DNA of 6,414 nt, taken from the NCBI GenBank assembly GCA_043813445.1, contig JBDRLD010000086.1, positions 1 through 6,414 of the forward strand, in the 5' to 3' direction. This document shows positions 6,061-6,414 of this stretch, one piece after another. A program made the translations under genes and the position numbers. The notes under the pieces were generated by a model. The model had not been told where the DNA came from and did not search any database. It saw nothing but the letters and a program-made list of their open reading frames with translations. Origin of the DNA: JBDRLD01 sp043813445. GTDB taxonomy: Bacteria > Patescibacteriota > Patescibacteriia > JACPHY01. Numbering within the stretch: the first letter of the stretch is position 1; each line of letters opens with the position of its first letter.

Positions 6061-6330
6061 ATGCCGACAGAAGTCGCACATGAGGTTACCGGAGGACTCC
6101 TTCAGAACCTCGAAGCGGTGAAGTCAATCGCCGCAGCGTTGACGATTGCACTGGGTGCGTTCGCACCGGCACTGGCAATCGGTCGCCTTGCGAGTCACGC
6201 GATGGATGCTATCGGGCGCAATCCCGAAGCAGCGCCGAAGATTCAGACCGCGATGATTCTCTCCATCGCATTCGCAGAGGCAATTGCGATCTATGCGCTT
6301 GTTATCGCCTTGATTATCAAGTTTGTCTAG
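6061..6330 (+). CDS. atpE: F1Fo ATP synthase subunit c
   Basis: c-ring subunit of the Fo rotor; 89 residues, a helical hairpin with a longer N-terminal extension than E. coli (79 aa in total). Helix 1 spans about 22-47, the polar loop is GRNPEA (52-57, with the R-x-P turn), and helix 2 about 60-87. The ion-binding carboxylate is E73 in AFAEAIAIYALVIAL. The residue after it is Ala, where Na+-type rings have Ser/Thr, and helix 1 has no Gln at the Na+-ligand position. H+ coupling is therefore the likelier choice (inference). Helix 1 reads GAFAPALAIG (32-41): alanines replace most of the usual GxGxGxG glycines. ATG 6061 has no Shine-Dalgarno site. A hairpin-forming repeat fills the 74 nt upstream and may set mRNA stability or translation, since the c subunit is needed in many copies. 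atpF is expected next but is not visible. Confidence 0.97.
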   Translation: MPTEVAHEVTGGLLQNLEAVKSIAAALTIALGAFAPALAIGRLASHAMDAIGRNPEAAPKIQTAMILSIAFAEAIAIYALVIALIIKFV

Positions 6331-6368
6331 CAGACCATCGACGACGCTCGACCGACTACCGCCTGCGC

Positions 6369-6403
6369 TGTAGTCCGTCAGACGTAGTCCGTAGTCATGT
6401 ACT
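6369..6403. repeat. Degenerate GTAGTC heptad repeat downstream of atpE
   Basis: In steps of seven: TGTAGTC, CGTCAGA, CGTAGTC, CGTAGTC, ATGTACT. Three units share GTAGTC. A GACTAC copy in opposite orientation lies at 6354-6359 and can pair with GTAGTC (6370-6375) over a 10-nt loop. The whole stretch from 6331 to the window end (84 nt) shows no coding sequence I can support. ATG 6397 and GTG 6405 are possible atpF starts, but too little follows to tell. Confidence 0.45.
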
Positions 6404-6414
6404 GTGGGAGATCT

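Noticed and set aside
6331..6414. Start of atpF at ATG 6397 or GTG 6405.
   Set aside because: Fewer than seven codons remain in the window, so a b-subunit start cannot be supported.

Overview
The window is a compact stretch of bacterial chromosome at medium GC, with every gene on the + strand. It reads as a housekeeping region of a Patescibacteria/CPR-type organism. That placement is inferred from four things: the MetRS active-site variant TGTDENSQK, the GRNPEA loop of the ATP synthase c subunit, the very short gene spacings, and the near absence of Shine-Dalgarno sequences. No marker gene proves it. TGA, TAA and TAG all serve as stops and no gene needs an in-frame TGA, so the genetic code is standard. 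That argues against the CPR groups that read TGA as glycine.

Layout. Positions 1-57 hold a GC-rich multi-palindromic element ending in CCCCTACG, probably a dispersed repeat. A small ASCH/PUA-like protein (151-459) follows and ends 5 nt before metG (465-1994, methionyl-tRNA synthetase). After a spacer with a perfect 11-bp inverted repeat comes a tightly packed trio: a CvpA-family membrane protein (2079-2606), an ArsB/NhaD-type ion permease (2608-3912) and a TatD-family metallo-hydrolase (3916-4836). The spacings within the trio are 1 and 3 nt. A 108-nt gap carries a plausible sigma70-like promoter. The F-type ATP synthase operon then begins: atpZ/atpI-like (4945-5241), atpB (5243-5986) and atpE (6061-6330). 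It presumably continues past the window with atpF and others.

How the genes fit together. metG followed by tatD is a familiar bacterial neighbourhood; here a CvpA protein and an ion permease sit between them. The atp genes encode membrane (Fo) parts of the ATP synthase: the assembly protein, the stator a subunit with its essential arginine, and the c-ring subunit with its proton-binding glutamate.

The most unusual features are non-coding. Two intergenic stretches flanking atpE have a degenerate 7-nt periodicity. The one between atpB and atpE also folds into a 58-nt imperfect palindrome in which every departure from symmetry is a transition. The c subunit carries an alanine-rich first helix in place of the usual GxGxGxG packing motif. 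I see no mobile-element gene, CRISPR array, tRNA or rRNA, and no clear new multi-gene system. The best leads are the heptad-repeat palindrome, the ASCH-metG pairing and the odd permease.
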